DNA of 44,433 bases, taken from the NCBI GenBank assembly GCA_031266075.1, contig JAISBS010000091.1:1-44433 (forward strand), written 5' to 3'. The notes below the pieces were generated by a model. It searched no databases, was not told the DNA's origin, and was given only the letters and a program-made list of their open reading frames with translations. This stretch comes from Treponema sp. (GTDB lineage: Bacteria; Spirochaetota; Spirochaetia; Treponematales; Breznakiellaceae). The translations under genes were made by a program, and so were the position numbers. Of the stretch, positions 1 through 8,176 are shown piece by piece (within the stretch, counting starts at the first letter, position 1; every line of letters begins with the position of its first letter).

Positions 1-176
1 ATCAACAACCTCGCCCTAAAGGGACGAGGTATGTTGTTCTCATAAGGTATTAGACTCAGGGTACATACCCTTTATAACGCCCTAAAGGGCGGGGTATGTA
101 CCCTTCGCTACGAATCAAATCCAAGGATACGGCGTCCTTTCTTGGTTTGAGCCTGCAAGGATGGGCCCTTGCGGGC
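1..176. repeat. cluster of four hairpins at the left edge
   Basis: No gene is visible in positions 1-248. Four inverted repeats follow one another: 4-38 (outer arms AACAAC and GTTGTT), 59-103 (outer arms GGGTACATACCC and GGGTATGTACCC), 116-149 (CAAA-CCAAG with CTTGGTTTG) and 151-176 (GCCTGCAAGG with CCTTGCGGGC). The first two share the core CGCCCTAAAGGG and the following GGTATGT, so they look like diverged copies of one nested palindrome. They lie beside an A/T-rich, probably acquired gene and could mark an insertion boundary. I see no integrase, transposase or attachment site to support that. Confidence 0.6.
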
Positions 177-248
177 CGCCCCAAGCCCCATTTTGCCCGG
201 CAGGAAAAATGCGTAAACAGCCGGAACGTTATGCGAAACGCCGTTTTT

Positions 249-1274
249 TCACATGTTTTTTTGCGGCCTTAGCTTTAATATAAATTCCGGAAATTTATGT
301 TTTATATATTCATCTATTTTTTTCTTGTTTTTCTGGAAAAACATTCCGGCCGCAATTAACAGAACGCCAATTATGGTAAGCGCAACGGGAAAAAGTGCCG
401 AATCTTCAAAAAATTCCCAGGACAATCTTCCCAAAAATTCCGTTAATCCGGCTGCTCCAAAAACCAAAAACACATTCCGGTTTATGAATACCGAGAATAA
501 TATCAAAATGACATTTATGATCCCCAAAATAATAAATTTGAAAACATTGTCATTATAAAATATCGACAACCCTGATACAAGCGTTAATAATCCAAAAAGA
601 TACAGCCAGAAGGAATAATCTTTTTTAAATTTTATATCCACAAAATATCCAATTCCTATTATACACAATCAGAAAATATCGGAAATTATTGCCCGTTCCG
701 TCCATGTTATTGTTGTCTTTTCATAAATTATTGGCACAATATCCATTGAGAAAAACCATAACGCGCCGGCTATTAAAAATACATGGAATGGAAATTTTGT
801 CTTTATAAAAATTGGCAGCGCGACAATAATGGCGGCTAATTCAAGAACTATCCATTTTCCTTTTATCCATATATAATAGTCATTGTAGTCCCATTCCTGG
901 GGCCAGAAGCTAAAAATCCGCAATAAGGAAAAAACAAAAAGAGGCGTTACAGCTATGGGTATAGATAATAATAACCCGCCGGCAACTTCCATTTTCTTTT
1001 TGAAAAAAACAACATAACCAAAAAATAAAAATACGACAAAATAAACGCCTGGAAAAATTGTTATAGCGCCTGGGCCAAATCTCTGCCAGTTGTCTATCAT
1101 GAGCCACGTCATTGCGGAAATAATTAACAGCCCGCCGCCATAGTACAAAACTTTTTGTAGTTTTGTAACCTGGTTATCAAGACTTTGTATATATTCCCTG
1201 AAATTTTTGACCTGTTCATTGGTGAAAATGCCCTTTTCTGCCGCGTTATTCATTTGTTCATCGGTATATTTCAT
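249..1274 (-). pseudogene. DUF2157-like multi-pass membrane protein, split by an in-frame TGA
   Basis: The start is the ATG at 1274, with GGAGG about seven bases upstream. The first 201 codons give a soluble N-terminus (MKYTDEQMNNAAEKGIF) followed by several hydrophobic helices, in the style of DUF2157 membrane proteins. A TGA at 669-671 stops translation after ISDIF. The same frame then continues without a break from LCIIGIGYF for 138 more codons, also hydrophobic, to the stop at 249. The joined product would be about 340 residues. Changing TGA to TGG (Trp) would restore it, and no GC-rich stem follows the TGA, so selenocysteine is unlikely. A TTG at 666-668 directly after the stop could allow restart. 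The gene is clearly richer in A/T than everything to its right, which suggests foreign origin. The function is unknown. Confidence 0.7.
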
Positions 1275-1297
1275 AATATGCCTCCGGTTTGGATTAT

Positions 1298-1339
1298 GGG
1301 AACCTCTGAAAACCAAGCCGGGGTTTCCGGAGATTCCCC
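1298..1339. repeat. dispersed palindromic element, copy a
   Basis: Imperfect inverted repeat with left arm GGGAACCTCTGAAAACC and right arm GGTTTCCGGAGATTCCC around a short spacer. It belongs to the same family as the elements at 3430, 18371, 19343 and 27733. It lies just upstream of the start of the DUF2157-like gene. Confidence 0.75.
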
Positions 1340-1354
1340 AATTGCGCTTGGTTT

Positions 1355-1500
1355 GACAGAAGCCGGTTCAGTTTTTTCACAAAGTCAACGGACTTTGTAC
1401 GCTTAACTCGACAGTAACCGGTTCAGCCGCTTCACAAAGTCAACGGACTTTGCGCGCTTAACTTGACAGCAACCGATTCAACCGTTTCACAAAGTCCGCG
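1355..1500 (-). repeat. three tandem 55-base copies of the htpG 3' end
   Basis: Units begin at 1355, 1410 and 1465, a period of exactly 55 bases. Each starts GACAG(A/T/C)A and contains the core TTCACAAAGTC. The unit at 1465 lies inside htpG and encodes its last residues, DFVKRLNRLLSS. The unit at 1410 spans the real stop codon, and the two outer units repeat almost the same codons and a second in-frame stop beyond it. The copies differ at scattered bases, so the duplication is not brand new. Confidence 0.85.
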
Positions 1501-3407
1501 GGGTCCTTCAGCTTCACCCCTTCCACCAGCAGGGCCTGATCCAGCAGAACCCCGGCGGTATCGGCGATCCGGTCCTCGTCGTCAATGTTTTTAAGGCCCG
1601 CCACGATGGGATGATCGCCGTTTACTTCCAGGATCGGTTTGACATCGGGCATTTCGGCCTGGCCCATGGCCTTGAGCATCTGGGCCATCTGGATGCTGGG
1701 ATCGTTTTCGTCCGCCACAATGCAGGAGGGAGAATCGTGGAGGCGGCGGGAAAGTTTCACGTCCTTCACCCGGTCGCCCAGGGCTTTTTTGATCTTTTCG
1801 ATGACCGGCTTCGCTTCTTTCTCCGCGGCCTTGTCCTTCTGTTCCCCCAGTTCCTCATCGGCGCCGGCCCGGTTCACCGCCTTCAAGTCCCAGGAACTGC
1901 TTTCGGTCTTGCCGTCCGCGCCGGGCTTCTCCTGCCTATAGCTGTGGAGCGAGGGGATCACGATGTCGTCGATCTCATCGTCCATGATGAGGACTTCAAT
2001 CTCCCTGGCTTTGTAGGCTTCCAGGAGCGGCGAGGCCCGAAGGGTTTTTTCATCCCCGCCGGTAACATAGTAAATGTTTTTCTGATCGCCCTTCATCCGG
2101 GACACATAGTCTGCGAAGCTGGTCCAGCCTTCCACGGCGGTACTTTTGAAGCGCACCAGTTCCTGAATGGCTTCCCGGCTGGCAAAGTCCTGATAGAGCC
2201 CCTCCTTGAGGGGGCGGTTAAACTGGCCGATGAAGGTCTCCCACTTTTCCTTTGCCTCTCCGTCCCCTGCGGCGGCCTTGTCCGCCAGGGTTTTGAATTC
2301 CGAAAGAAGCTTTTTCACCGAGGCGTTCTTGATGTTAAGGAGGATCTTGTTCTGCTGGAGAATTTCCCGGCTTACGTTCAGGGGCAGGTCTTCGGAATCA
2401 ATGACTCCCCGGACAAAACGGAGCCAGGTGGGCATGAGTTCCTTGTCGTCGTCGGTGATAAACACCCGCTTCACATAGAGTTTGACCCCCGGCTTGTAAT
2501 CCATGTTATACATATCAAAGGGGGCTTTTTTCGGCACATAAAAGAGGGTAGTGTATTCCAGGGTTCCCTCCGCCCTGGTGTGAATGTGGAAGAGGGGCTC
2601 GTCGGTGTCGTGCCCGAGTTGTTTATAGAACTCAGTATAATCCTCGTCCTTAAGTTCCGTTTTAGGCCGCCGCCAAAGGGCCGTACCGGAATTGATCCGG
2701 TCGGTTTTTGTTTTGCTGCCCTTCTCTTTACCGGAGGAACCTTGGTTCCCATCGTCCCACTCTTTTTCGTCATACGTCAGGTAGATGGGGAAGGCGACGT
2801 GATTGGAGTACCGTTTGATAATGTCCTCAATGGACCAGCGGTTGGCGTATTCGGCCCCCTCTTCGGTAAGGTAGAGGATCACTGTCGTGCCCTGGGTATC
2901 CCGCTGGGCGCTCTCGATGGCGTAGCTGTCCTTCCCTTCACTGGTCCAGCGCCAGGCTTCCCCTTCTCCGGCCTTGCGGCTTATTACCTCAATCCGGTCC
3001 GCCACCATGAAGGCCGAATAAAAACCGACCCCGAACTGGCCGATGAGGTTGGAATCCTTTTTTGCGTCAGCGGTCAGTTTTTCCAGAAAAGCTTTTGTTC
3101 CCGATCGGGCGATGGTTCCCAGGGACTCGACCAAATCCGCCTCGTTCATGCCGATGCCGTTGTCGGAAATAGTGAGGGTCGGGTTGCCGGGCTTGTCCGG
3201 ATCTTTGTGAAAGGAAATATCGATCCGGGGATCAAAGCTGATGGATTTATAGGCATCGTCCGCCACGGTCAGGTATTTGAGTTTGTCCAGGGCGTCCGAC
3301 GCATTGGAGACAAGCTCCCGCAAAAAAATCTCCCGGTTGGAATAAAGGGAATGGATGATCAGGTGCAGCAGTTGGCTGACTTCGGTCTGGAATTGGTGCT
3401 GTGCCAT
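1458..3407 (-). CDS. htpG: HtpG, Hsp90-family molecular chaperone
   Basis: This 649-residue protein is a cytosolic ATP-dependent Hsp90 chaperone. The N-terminal GHKL ATPase domain shows NREIFLRELVSNASDAL at residues 24-40, with the catalytic Glu31 and the Mg/ATP-binding Asn35, then DNGIGM (Asp82 onward) and the lid motif GQFGVGFYSAF. The middle domain (about 230-490) contains LYVKRVFI and DLPLNVSRE, and a dimerisation domain follows. Length is normal for bacterial HtpG. The ATG at 3407 has AAGGAG seven bases upstream. The gene stands alone. I see no CIRCE operator upstream, only palindromic repeats. Its 3' end is tandemly triplicated, see 1355-1500. Confidence 0.98.
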   Translation of the reverse strand: MAQHQFQTEVSQLLHLIIHSLYSNREIFLRELVSNASDALDKLKYLTVADDAYKSISFDPRIDISFHKDPDKPGNPTLTISDNGIGMNEADLVESLGTIARSGTKAFLEKLTADAKKDSNLIGQFGVGFYSAFMVADRIEVISRKAGEGEAWRWTSEGKDSYAIESAQRDTQGTTVILYLTEEGAEYANRWSIEDIIKRYSNHVAFPIYLTYDEKEWDDGNQGSSGKEKGSKTKTDRINSGTALWRRPKTELKDEDYTEFYKQLGHDTDEPLFHIHTRAEGTLEYTTLFYVPKKAPFDMYNMDYKPGVKLYVKRVFITDDDKELMPTWLRFVRGVIDSEDLPLNVSREILQQNKILLNIKNASVKKLLSEFKTLADKAAAGDGEAKEKWETFIGQFNRPLKEGLYQDFASREAIQELVRFKSTAVEGWTSFADYVSRMKGDQKNIYYVTGGDEKTLRASPLLEAYKAREIEVLIMDDEIDDIVIPSLHSYRQEKPGADGKTESSSWDLKAVNRAGADEELGEQKDKAAEKEAKPVIEKIKKALGDRVKDVKLSRRLHDSPSCIVADENDPSIQMAQMLKAMGQAEMPDVKPILEVNGDHPIVAGLKNIDDEDRIADTAGVLLDQALLVEGVKLKDPADFVKRLNRLLSS

Positions 3408-3429
3408 GAAAAAGCTCCTTTGAGAATTT

Positions 3430-3621
3430 GGGAACCGGTGAAAACCCCGGTTGGGTTTCCTCCGGTGTGAAAATGGGATACTTTATTTTACAAGATATAA
3501 AAAAACGGGAATAAAGGCAAGTGAGGTTGTTCCAAAACCCGGTTGGCGCAGACTAAAGGTCTGATGAAACAACCTTGTAAATCCAGGGCAGCTGTTCCAA
3601 AAACTGAAGTTTTGGAACAGC
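3430..3621. repeat. three palindromic repeats in the htpG-flavodoxin gap
   Basis: The 255-base gap between htpG and the flavodoxin gene holds three hairpins. The one at 3430-3467 belongs to the GGAACC...GGTTTCC family. The one at 3524-3575 has outer arms AGGTTGTT and AACAACCT. The one at 3591-3621 is nearly perfect, with arms GCTGTTCCAAAA and TTTTGGAACAGC around a tiny loop. The last two share TGTTCCAAAA and look like a second subfamily. The 3591 hairpin could end transcription, but no clean T tract follows on either strand. Confidence 0.7.
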
Positions 3622-3662
3622 CTTAAATACCTGAACCCGGAAACCGCGGCGCCTATGCCGCG

Positions 3663-4205
3663 TCAGAGGGACTTGATCATGGCAAGGCAGGCTGCCGCTG
3701 CTGCCCGCAGATCATTTTCATCGGGGTGTTTCGCCGCCTCCCGGTGACGTTCCATCCGTTCTTCCGTCATGGCGTGGGGATTGCCGGGCGGAAGATTTTT
3801 GAAGCGCTCGGTCAGGGCAGGGTCGATTTTGCCTTGACACAAAAAACAGCCCAGGACGATGTTTTTTTCCGCCGCCAGTTCCCGGACTCGTGCGCCAATA
3901 TCCCTGGCGTGTTCCGAGTCCGGGTAGGCTCCCAGGGTTCCGAAAAGGCCGATTTTGCGGCCCTCCAGGGACTTCAGGTACTGCTGAGCCTTTGCATCCG
4001 CCGTCCCCCGGTCGGCCCAGAAACCGGCAAGGACCCAGTCCGCCTCTGCGGGATCGGGGTTTTCTTCCACCGCCGCTATCCGCAATTCCGGCGCCTCATC
4101 CGTTCCGGCAAAGGCTTCCGCAAGGCCCTGCCGAATCCCCTCGGCCAGTTTCCGGGTGTTTCCGGTTTTACTGGAATAAACAATAAGTCCGTTCCGGCCC
4201 TTCAT
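3663..4205 (-). CDS. flavodoxin-family protein (BilS-like)
   Basis: A 180-residue flavodoxin-fold protein expected to bind FMN and move electrons in the cytosol. The phosphate-binding loop SSKTGNT is at residues 11-17, directly after the first beta strand (GLIVY). The strand-loop segments WVLAGFWADRGTAD and KIGLFGTLGAYPDSEHA match the fold. The C-terminal part (GKIDPALTERFKNLP, then PHAMTEERMERHREAAKHPDE) resembles the flavodoxin family that includes BilS, but the partner enzyme is not in this window, so the substrate is unknown. The ATG at 4205 follows a GGGGGA stretch. The gene is single and divergent from the pst operon. Confidence 0.85.
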   Translation of the reverse strand: MKGRNGLIVYSSKTGNTRKLAEGIRQGLAEAFAGTDEAPELRIAAVEENPDPAEADWVLAGFWADRGTADAKAQQYLKSLEGRKIGLFGTLGAYPDSEHARDIGARVRELAAEKNIVLGCFLCQGKIDPALTERFKNLPPGNPHAMTEERMERHREAAKHPDENDLRAAAAACLAMIKSL

Positions 4206-4321
4206 TAAATCCCCCTTGTGTTGTACTGATGTGGAATCATGTTATTATGCCATAACATATTGGACTTGTTCAATAGATACATCATGGATACGGACACCTT
4301 GTGTACTTTGCGGACAGACTA

Positions 4322-4376
4322 TTTAACCAAAATTTAACAATTTCCTCATATCCCTTTAACCGTGGGTGCGTATGTT
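4322..4376 (+). promoter_or_regulatory. PHO-box-like array and promoter of the pst operon
   Basis: TTTAACC occurs at 4322-4328, TTTAACA at 4333-4339 and TTTAACC at 4355-4361. The starts are spaced 11 and then 22 bases, so all lie on one face of the helix, with a degenerate site possible at 4344. Phased TTAACA-type repeats are known PhoP/PhoB operators in Gram-positive bacteria. TATGTT at 4371-4376, about ten bases after the last repeat, is a plausible -10, with the array replacing a -35 box. PhoB encoded downstream is the likely activator (inference). Confidence 0.65.
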
Positions 4377-4421
4377 TAGGCCAATTACAAGCAGGGCCCG
4401 CGGGCTCTGAAGGAGTTGAAA

Positions 4422-5246
4422 ATGAAAATAGTACAAACGGCTTTTCTGGCGTCCCTTTTGGGAATCTTTTCGCTGGCCCCGCTGGTGGCCGGGGGCGCGG
4501 ACGACAAGGGCGCTTCCCACACCGTAACGGTGGCGGGTTCTACTTCGGTAAACCCCCTGATGGAACTCCTGACGGCGGAATACAAAAAAACCCACAGCAC
4601 GGTAAACTTTAACATCAGCGCCACCGGGTCAGGCGACGGGATCAAGGCGGTGCCTGCGGAAACCGCCGAGATCGGTATGTCCAGCCGGGACCTCACCGCC
4701 GCGGAAAAGGGAACCGGCATTGATGAACACCTGATCGCCATCGACGGCATTGCGGTGATTGTCAATCCCGCCAACCCCCTGTCCAACCTGACCGTCGACC
4801 AGATCCGGAATATCTACACCGGCGCGGTTACCGACTGGAGCCAGGTTGGCGGCAGGGCCGGAAAAATCGCCGTAGTTTCCCGGGAGCCTGGATCGGGTAC
4901 CCGCGGCGCTTTTGAAGAGATCGTTAGATTCCAGGACAAACTGGTACAGGGCGCCACCGAATTTGACGGTACCGGCGCGGTGATTGCGGAAATTTCCCGC
5001 AACGCCGACGCTGTCGGTTACATCTCGCTGGGATCGGTAAGCGGCGCGGTAAAGGCCCTGAGCGTGGACGGAACAGCCGCCACCACCGCCAATGTGGTAA
5101 ACGGCAGCTATAAAATTTCCCGGCCCTTCCTCCTTTTAACCAAAAGGGGCAGAAACCTGAACGCCGCCACCGTCGCTTTTCTGGAATGGATTCTGAGCCC
5201 GCCGGGACAGGCCATTGTAAAAACAAGCTGGATCGCGGTGAAGTAA
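4422..5246 (+). CDS. pstS: PstS, periplasmic phosphate-binding protein
   Basis: This 274-residue protein captures phosphate outside the inner membrane and delivers it to PstCA. It opens with a cleavable signal (KIVQTAFLASLLGIFSLAP) without a lipobox cysteine, so it is probably a soluble periplasmic protein. Family motifs are TVTVAGSTSVNPLME near the mature N-terminus, ATGSGDGIKAV, SSRDL, the anion-binding loop SREPGSGTRGAFEE, and ADAVGYISLG. The ATG at 4422 is chosen because AAGGAG lies six bases upstream; a TTG at 4416 touches the ribosome site and is too close. It is first in the phosphate operon, behind the PHO-box-like array. Confidence 0.96.
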   Translation: MKIVQTAFLASLLGIFSLAPLVAGGADDKGASHTVTVAGSTSVNPLMELLTAEYKKTHSTVNFNISATGSGDGIKAVPAETAEIGMSSRDLTAAEKGTGIDEHLIAIDGIAVIVNPANPLSNLTVDQIRNIYTGAVTDWSQVGGRAGKIAVVSREPGSGTRGAFEEIVRFQDKLVQGATEFDGTGAVIAEISRNADAVGYISLGSVSGAVKALSVDGTAATTANVVNGSYKISRPFLLLTKRGRNLNAATVAFLEWILSPPGQAIVKTSWIAVK

Positions 5247-5260
5247 GCGGCGTGACCGGT

Positions 5261-6460
5261 ATGGCGCTTAACCGCCGGCGAATTGATATTTTTTTCAAAT
5301 ATCTTTTCCGGGTCATGTCGCTGACTTCGATCCTTGCGCTGGCTTCCATTCTGATCTTTGTGTTTGTCCAGGGGGTCGTGCCTTTTGCGGCCCCCAGCGC
5401 GCCGGGCATCAGGATCGTTACCGAGCGGATCGAAACGATAACGGTAAACGGACAGACCTACCGGCAGGATGGACATTATATTGACATACCTGCGGGGGTC
5501 AAAACCATAGACCTGGCCTTTAGCGCCGGCGGCGAAGAAAAATTCCTTGAGATGTCTGTGGACAGCCGGGAGAAAGATCCGGAAAAACAGCTTGCCTTTA
5601 CCGAAACCACGGGGGGCGAAATCTCCAGTCCTGAGGCCTATACCGTTACGGTGAATTTTCCGGCCCCCATCGCGGCTTTGAGCCAGAAAGTTCACATCAT
5701 CCTGCCTGAGCCGCCCTACAGCCTCTGGTCTTTCCTCAGCGGCAGGGACTGGCGCCCGGTCTACAACAAGCAGTACGGCATTTTCCCCATGCTCATCGGA
5801 ACGCTGGCGGTCAGCTTCGGGGCGATTCTGCTGGGGCTGCCGCTGGCCCTGTTAAGCGGCCTTTTCCTCGCGGAATTTCTCCCGGATAAATTCGCGGCTT
5901 TTATCCGGGCGGGGATTGAACTTCTGGCGGGGATTCCCTCGGTGGTCTACGGTTTCTTCGGCCTCATGGTGATTGTTCCGGCGGTAAAGAAAATTTTTCA
6001 GGTTCCGTCGGGGAATGGCCTCCTTTCGGCGGTTCTGGTTCTGGCGGTGATGATCCTCCCCACCGTAATCGCCATCACCGAAACGTCCCTTCGGGCGGTT
6101 TCCCAGTCCCACCGGGAAGCCTCCCTGTCGCTGGGGGCCAGTAAAATGCAGACCGCCTGGTTCGTTACCCTCCTTCACGCAAAATCCGGGGTTATCGCGG
6201 GGGTCATTCTGGGAATCTCCCGCGCCGTGGGGGAAACCATGGCCCTGATTCTGGTGGCGGGAAATTCGGCCCAGATGCCGCAGGGACTTACCGAAAGCAT
6301 TCGGACCCTCACCGCCACTATCGCGCTGGAAATGGGCTACGCCGGGGGCCGCCACAGCCAGATGCTTTTTTCCATCGGGGTTGTGCTGTTTGTCCTCATA
6401 CTGATGCTCAACAGCGTCATTTTGATGTTCCGGCGCCGTACGGAGGAGGAAGAAGAATGA
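5261..6460 (+). CDS. pstC: PstC, phosphate ABC transporter permease with a large extracytoplasmic insertion
   Basis: Inner-membrane permease that pairs with PstA. The permease core is clear: helix 1 at about residues 17-40, then YGIFPMLIGTLAVSFGAILLG, AGIPSVVYGFFGLMVIVP, the cytoplasmic coupling loop SHREASLSLGASKMQTAW, and SRAVGETMALILVAGN. The protein is about 399 residues, against roughly 300 for most PstC. The excess is a hydrophilic, strand-rich stretch at about residues 42-158 between helix 1 and helix 2, outside the membrane. The start is uncertain: ATG at 5261 or in-frame GTG at 5252, neither with a strong ribosome site. pstS ends 14 bases upstream. Confidence 0.93.
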   Translation: MALNRRRIDIFFKYLFRVMSLTSILALASILIFVFVQGVVPFAAPSAPGIRIVTERIETITVNGQTYRQDGHYIDIPAGVKTIDLAFSAGGEEKFLEMSVDSREKDPEKQLAFTETTGGEISSPEAYTVTVNFPAPIAALSQKVHIILPEPPYSLWSFLSGRDWRPVYNKQYGIFPMLIGTLAVSFGAILLGLPLALLSGLFLAEFLPDKFAAFIRAGIELLAGIPSVVYGFFGLMVIVPAVKKIFQVPSGNGLLSAVLVLAVMILPTVIAITETSLRAVSQSHREASLSLGASKMQTAWFVTLLHAKSGVIAGVILGISRAVGETMALILVAGNSAQMPQGLTESIRTLTATIALEMGYAGGRHSQMLFSIGVVLFVLILMLNSVILMFRRRTEEEEE

Positions 6461-7299
6461 CGGGGAAAAGAAAAATTCTCGACCGTCTTGTCTATGGCCT
6501 GATGGCCGCGGCGCTGGGGATGGTGATCCTGATCCTTTTTTTTATTCTTGCCTACATCCTTGTCCAGTCCGCGGGGTTTCTCAACATTTCATTTTTTTTC
6601 CGATCCGCCGAAAAGGGCGGAATTTTTCCCATGATAGTTACCACCCTTTATGTGGTGCTGGTGTCCCTTGTCATCGCCCTCCCGGTGGGGATCATGACCG
6701 CGGTGTTCCTCAACGAATATTCGGGAAACACCCCGCTTATCCGGTTCCTCAGGCTGGCTATTGAAACGCTGGCGGGGATTCCCTCGATCATCTACGGGCT
6801 TTTCGGCCTGCTCCTCTTCTGCCGTTTCTTCAAGCTCGGCCAGTCCATCATCTCCGGGGGGCTTACCTTGAGCATCATGATCCTTCCGGTGATCATCAGA
6901 ACCGTGGAGGAATCCCTCAAGACCATCCCCGTTTCGTTCCGGGAGGGGAGTCTTTCTCTGGGGGCCACGAAATTTCAAACTATCTGGCATGTGGTGATCC
7001 CCCCGGCCCTGCCGGGAATCGTTACCTCCGCCATTCTTGCGGTGGGCCGGGTAGTGGGGGAATCCGCGCCGGTGCTTCTTACGGTGGGGATCACCCGGAA
7101 TATGCCCGCGTCTATCTTCGAGTCGGGCCGTACTTTGACCATTCACCTGTATTATTTAACCAAAGAGGCGATCAATCCCGATGATTTCGGCATAGCCTTT
7201 GCCACCGCGGGAGTGCTTATCATTCTGGTACTGATCATCAACACGGCTACCAGGGTTTTGTCCTGGCAGTTCAGAAAAAAAACGGGAGACGGGGAATGA
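6457..7299 (+). CDS. pstA: PstA, phosphate ABC transporter permease
   Basis: A 280-residue inner-membrane permease, the second half of the phosphate channel. It has about six helices, the conserved stretch [19 protein letters not shown], the coupling loop [18 protein letters not shown], and [16 protein letters not shown]. Length is normal. The ATG at 6457 overlaps the pstC stop in an ATGA arrangement, which implies translational coupling, and its own stop overlaps the pstB start in the same way. Confidence 0.95.
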   Translation: MTGKRKILDRLVYGLMAAALGMVILILFFILAYILVQSAGFLNISFFFRSAEKGGIFPMIVTTLYVVLVSLVIALPVGIMTAVFLNEYSGNTPLIRFLRLAIETLAGIPSIIYGLFGLLLFCRFFKLGQSIISGGLTLSIMILPVIIRTVEESLKTIPVSFREGSLSLGATKFQTIWHVVIPPALPGIVTSAILAVGRVVGESAPVLLTVGITRNMPASIFESGRTLTIHLYYLTKEAINPDDFGIAFATAGVLIILVLIINTATRVLSWQFRKKTGDGE

Positions 7300-8090
7300 G
7301 CAATTCGGAAACCGGAACGGCGGCCCTCAATGCGGCGGCAGAACACAAACTGGAAGTCCGGGAACTGGACCTTTTTTACGGCGAATTTCAGGCCCTGAAA
7401 AAAGTCAACTTTACTCTGGCCCGGCGGGAAGTGTCCGCCCTTATCGGTCCATCGGGCTGCGGCAAATCTACCTTTATCAGAATTTTCAACCGGATGAACG
7501 ACCTTATCCCCTCCTGCCGGATCACCGGGGAAGCGCTGCTGGACGGCGAAAATATTTTTGGCGATATTGACGTAACGGACCTTAGAACCAGAGTAGGAAT
7601 GGTGTTTCAGAAACCCAACCCTTTTAACATGAGCGTCTTTGACAACGTGGTCTACGGCAGGCGGATGGCGGGGATGCGGAACCGGCGGGAACTGGAGGAT
7701 CTGGCGGAACAGGCGCTGATTCGAGCCGCCCTCTGGGAAGAGGTAAAAGACCGGCTAAAAAAACCGGCCCTCCGTCTTTCCGGGGGCCAGCAGCAGCGGC
7801 TCTGCATTGCCCGGAGCATCGCCATGGCCCCGGAAATTATTTTGATGGACGAACCGACGAGCGCCCTGGACCCCATTGCCACGGGGAAGATCGAAGAACT
7901 TATCGGGGAATTAAAAAAAGATTTTAGTATTATTATTGTAACCCATGCCATGCACCAGGCCGCCAGAGTCAGCGACCGGACGGCCTTTTTTCTTTTGGGG
8001 GAAATTGTCGAATATGGGGACACCAAGACCCTGTTCACCAACCCCCGCGAAAAACGGACGGAAGATTATATTTCAGGAAGATTTGGATAA
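7296..8090 (+). CDS. pstB: PstB, phosphate ABC transporter ATPase
   Basis: A 264-residue cytoplasmic ATPase that drives PstCA. It shows Walker [10 protein letters not shown] (residues 51-59), the Q-loop in [18 protein letters not shown] (typical of PstB), signature LSGGQQQR, Walker [14 protein letters not shown], and the H-loop VTHAMHQA. The ATG at 7296 overlaps the pstA stop (ATGA). The stop codon at 8088-8090 lies inside the left arm of a strong hairpin. Confidence 0.97.
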   Translation: MSNSETGTAALNAAAEHKLEVRELDLFYGEFQALKKVNFTLARREVSALIGPSGCGKSTFIRIFNRMNDLIPSCRITGEALLDGENIFGDIDVTDLRTRVGMVFQKPNPFNMSVFDNVVYGRRMAGMRNRRELEDLAEQALIRAALWEEVKDRLKKPALRLSGGQQQRLCIARSIAMAPEIILMDEPTSALDPIATGKIEELIGELKKDFSIIIVTHAMHQAARVSDRTAFFLLGEIVEYGDTKTLFTNPREKRTEDYISGRFG

Positions 8091-8155
8091 TCAACAACCG
8101 CGCGGCAGAGCCACGCGATTGTTGATTATTAAGGAGTTTTGCAAAGCAAAACTCC
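8087..8155 (+). promoter_or_regulatory. two hairpins between pstB and phoU
   Basis: The first hairpin has perfect 11-base arms ATAATCAACAA (8087-8097) and TTGTTGATTAT (8119-8129), with further CGCG pairing inside, and it includes the pstB stop codon. The second is GGAGTTTTGC, an AAA loop, and GCAAAACTCC (8133-8155). Neither has a clean T tract after it, so they are more likely RNA processing or partial-attenuation elements than full terminators. They could lower phoU-phoB-phoR expression relative to pstSCAB (inference). Confidence 0.6.
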
Positions 8156-8176
8156 ACGACGTATTAAGGAACGATT

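Noticed and set aside
1-176. Integron attC array
   Set aside because: Hairpins are present, but the paired RYYYAAC and GTTRRRY core sites are not, and no integron integrase is seen.
666-671. Selenocysteine at the TGA of the DUF2157-like gene
   Set aside because: No stable SECIS-like stem follows the TGA, and the position is inside a membrane helix where Trp is more natural.
1611-3470. Open frame of 619 codons antisense to htpG
   Set aside because: It mirrors htpG, has no recognisable domain or ribosome site, and is a usual shadow in GC-rich DNA.
3408-3520. CIRCE heat-shock operator of htpG
   Set aside because: The TTAGCACTC-N9-GAGTGCTAA pattern is absent; only unrelated palindromes are seen.
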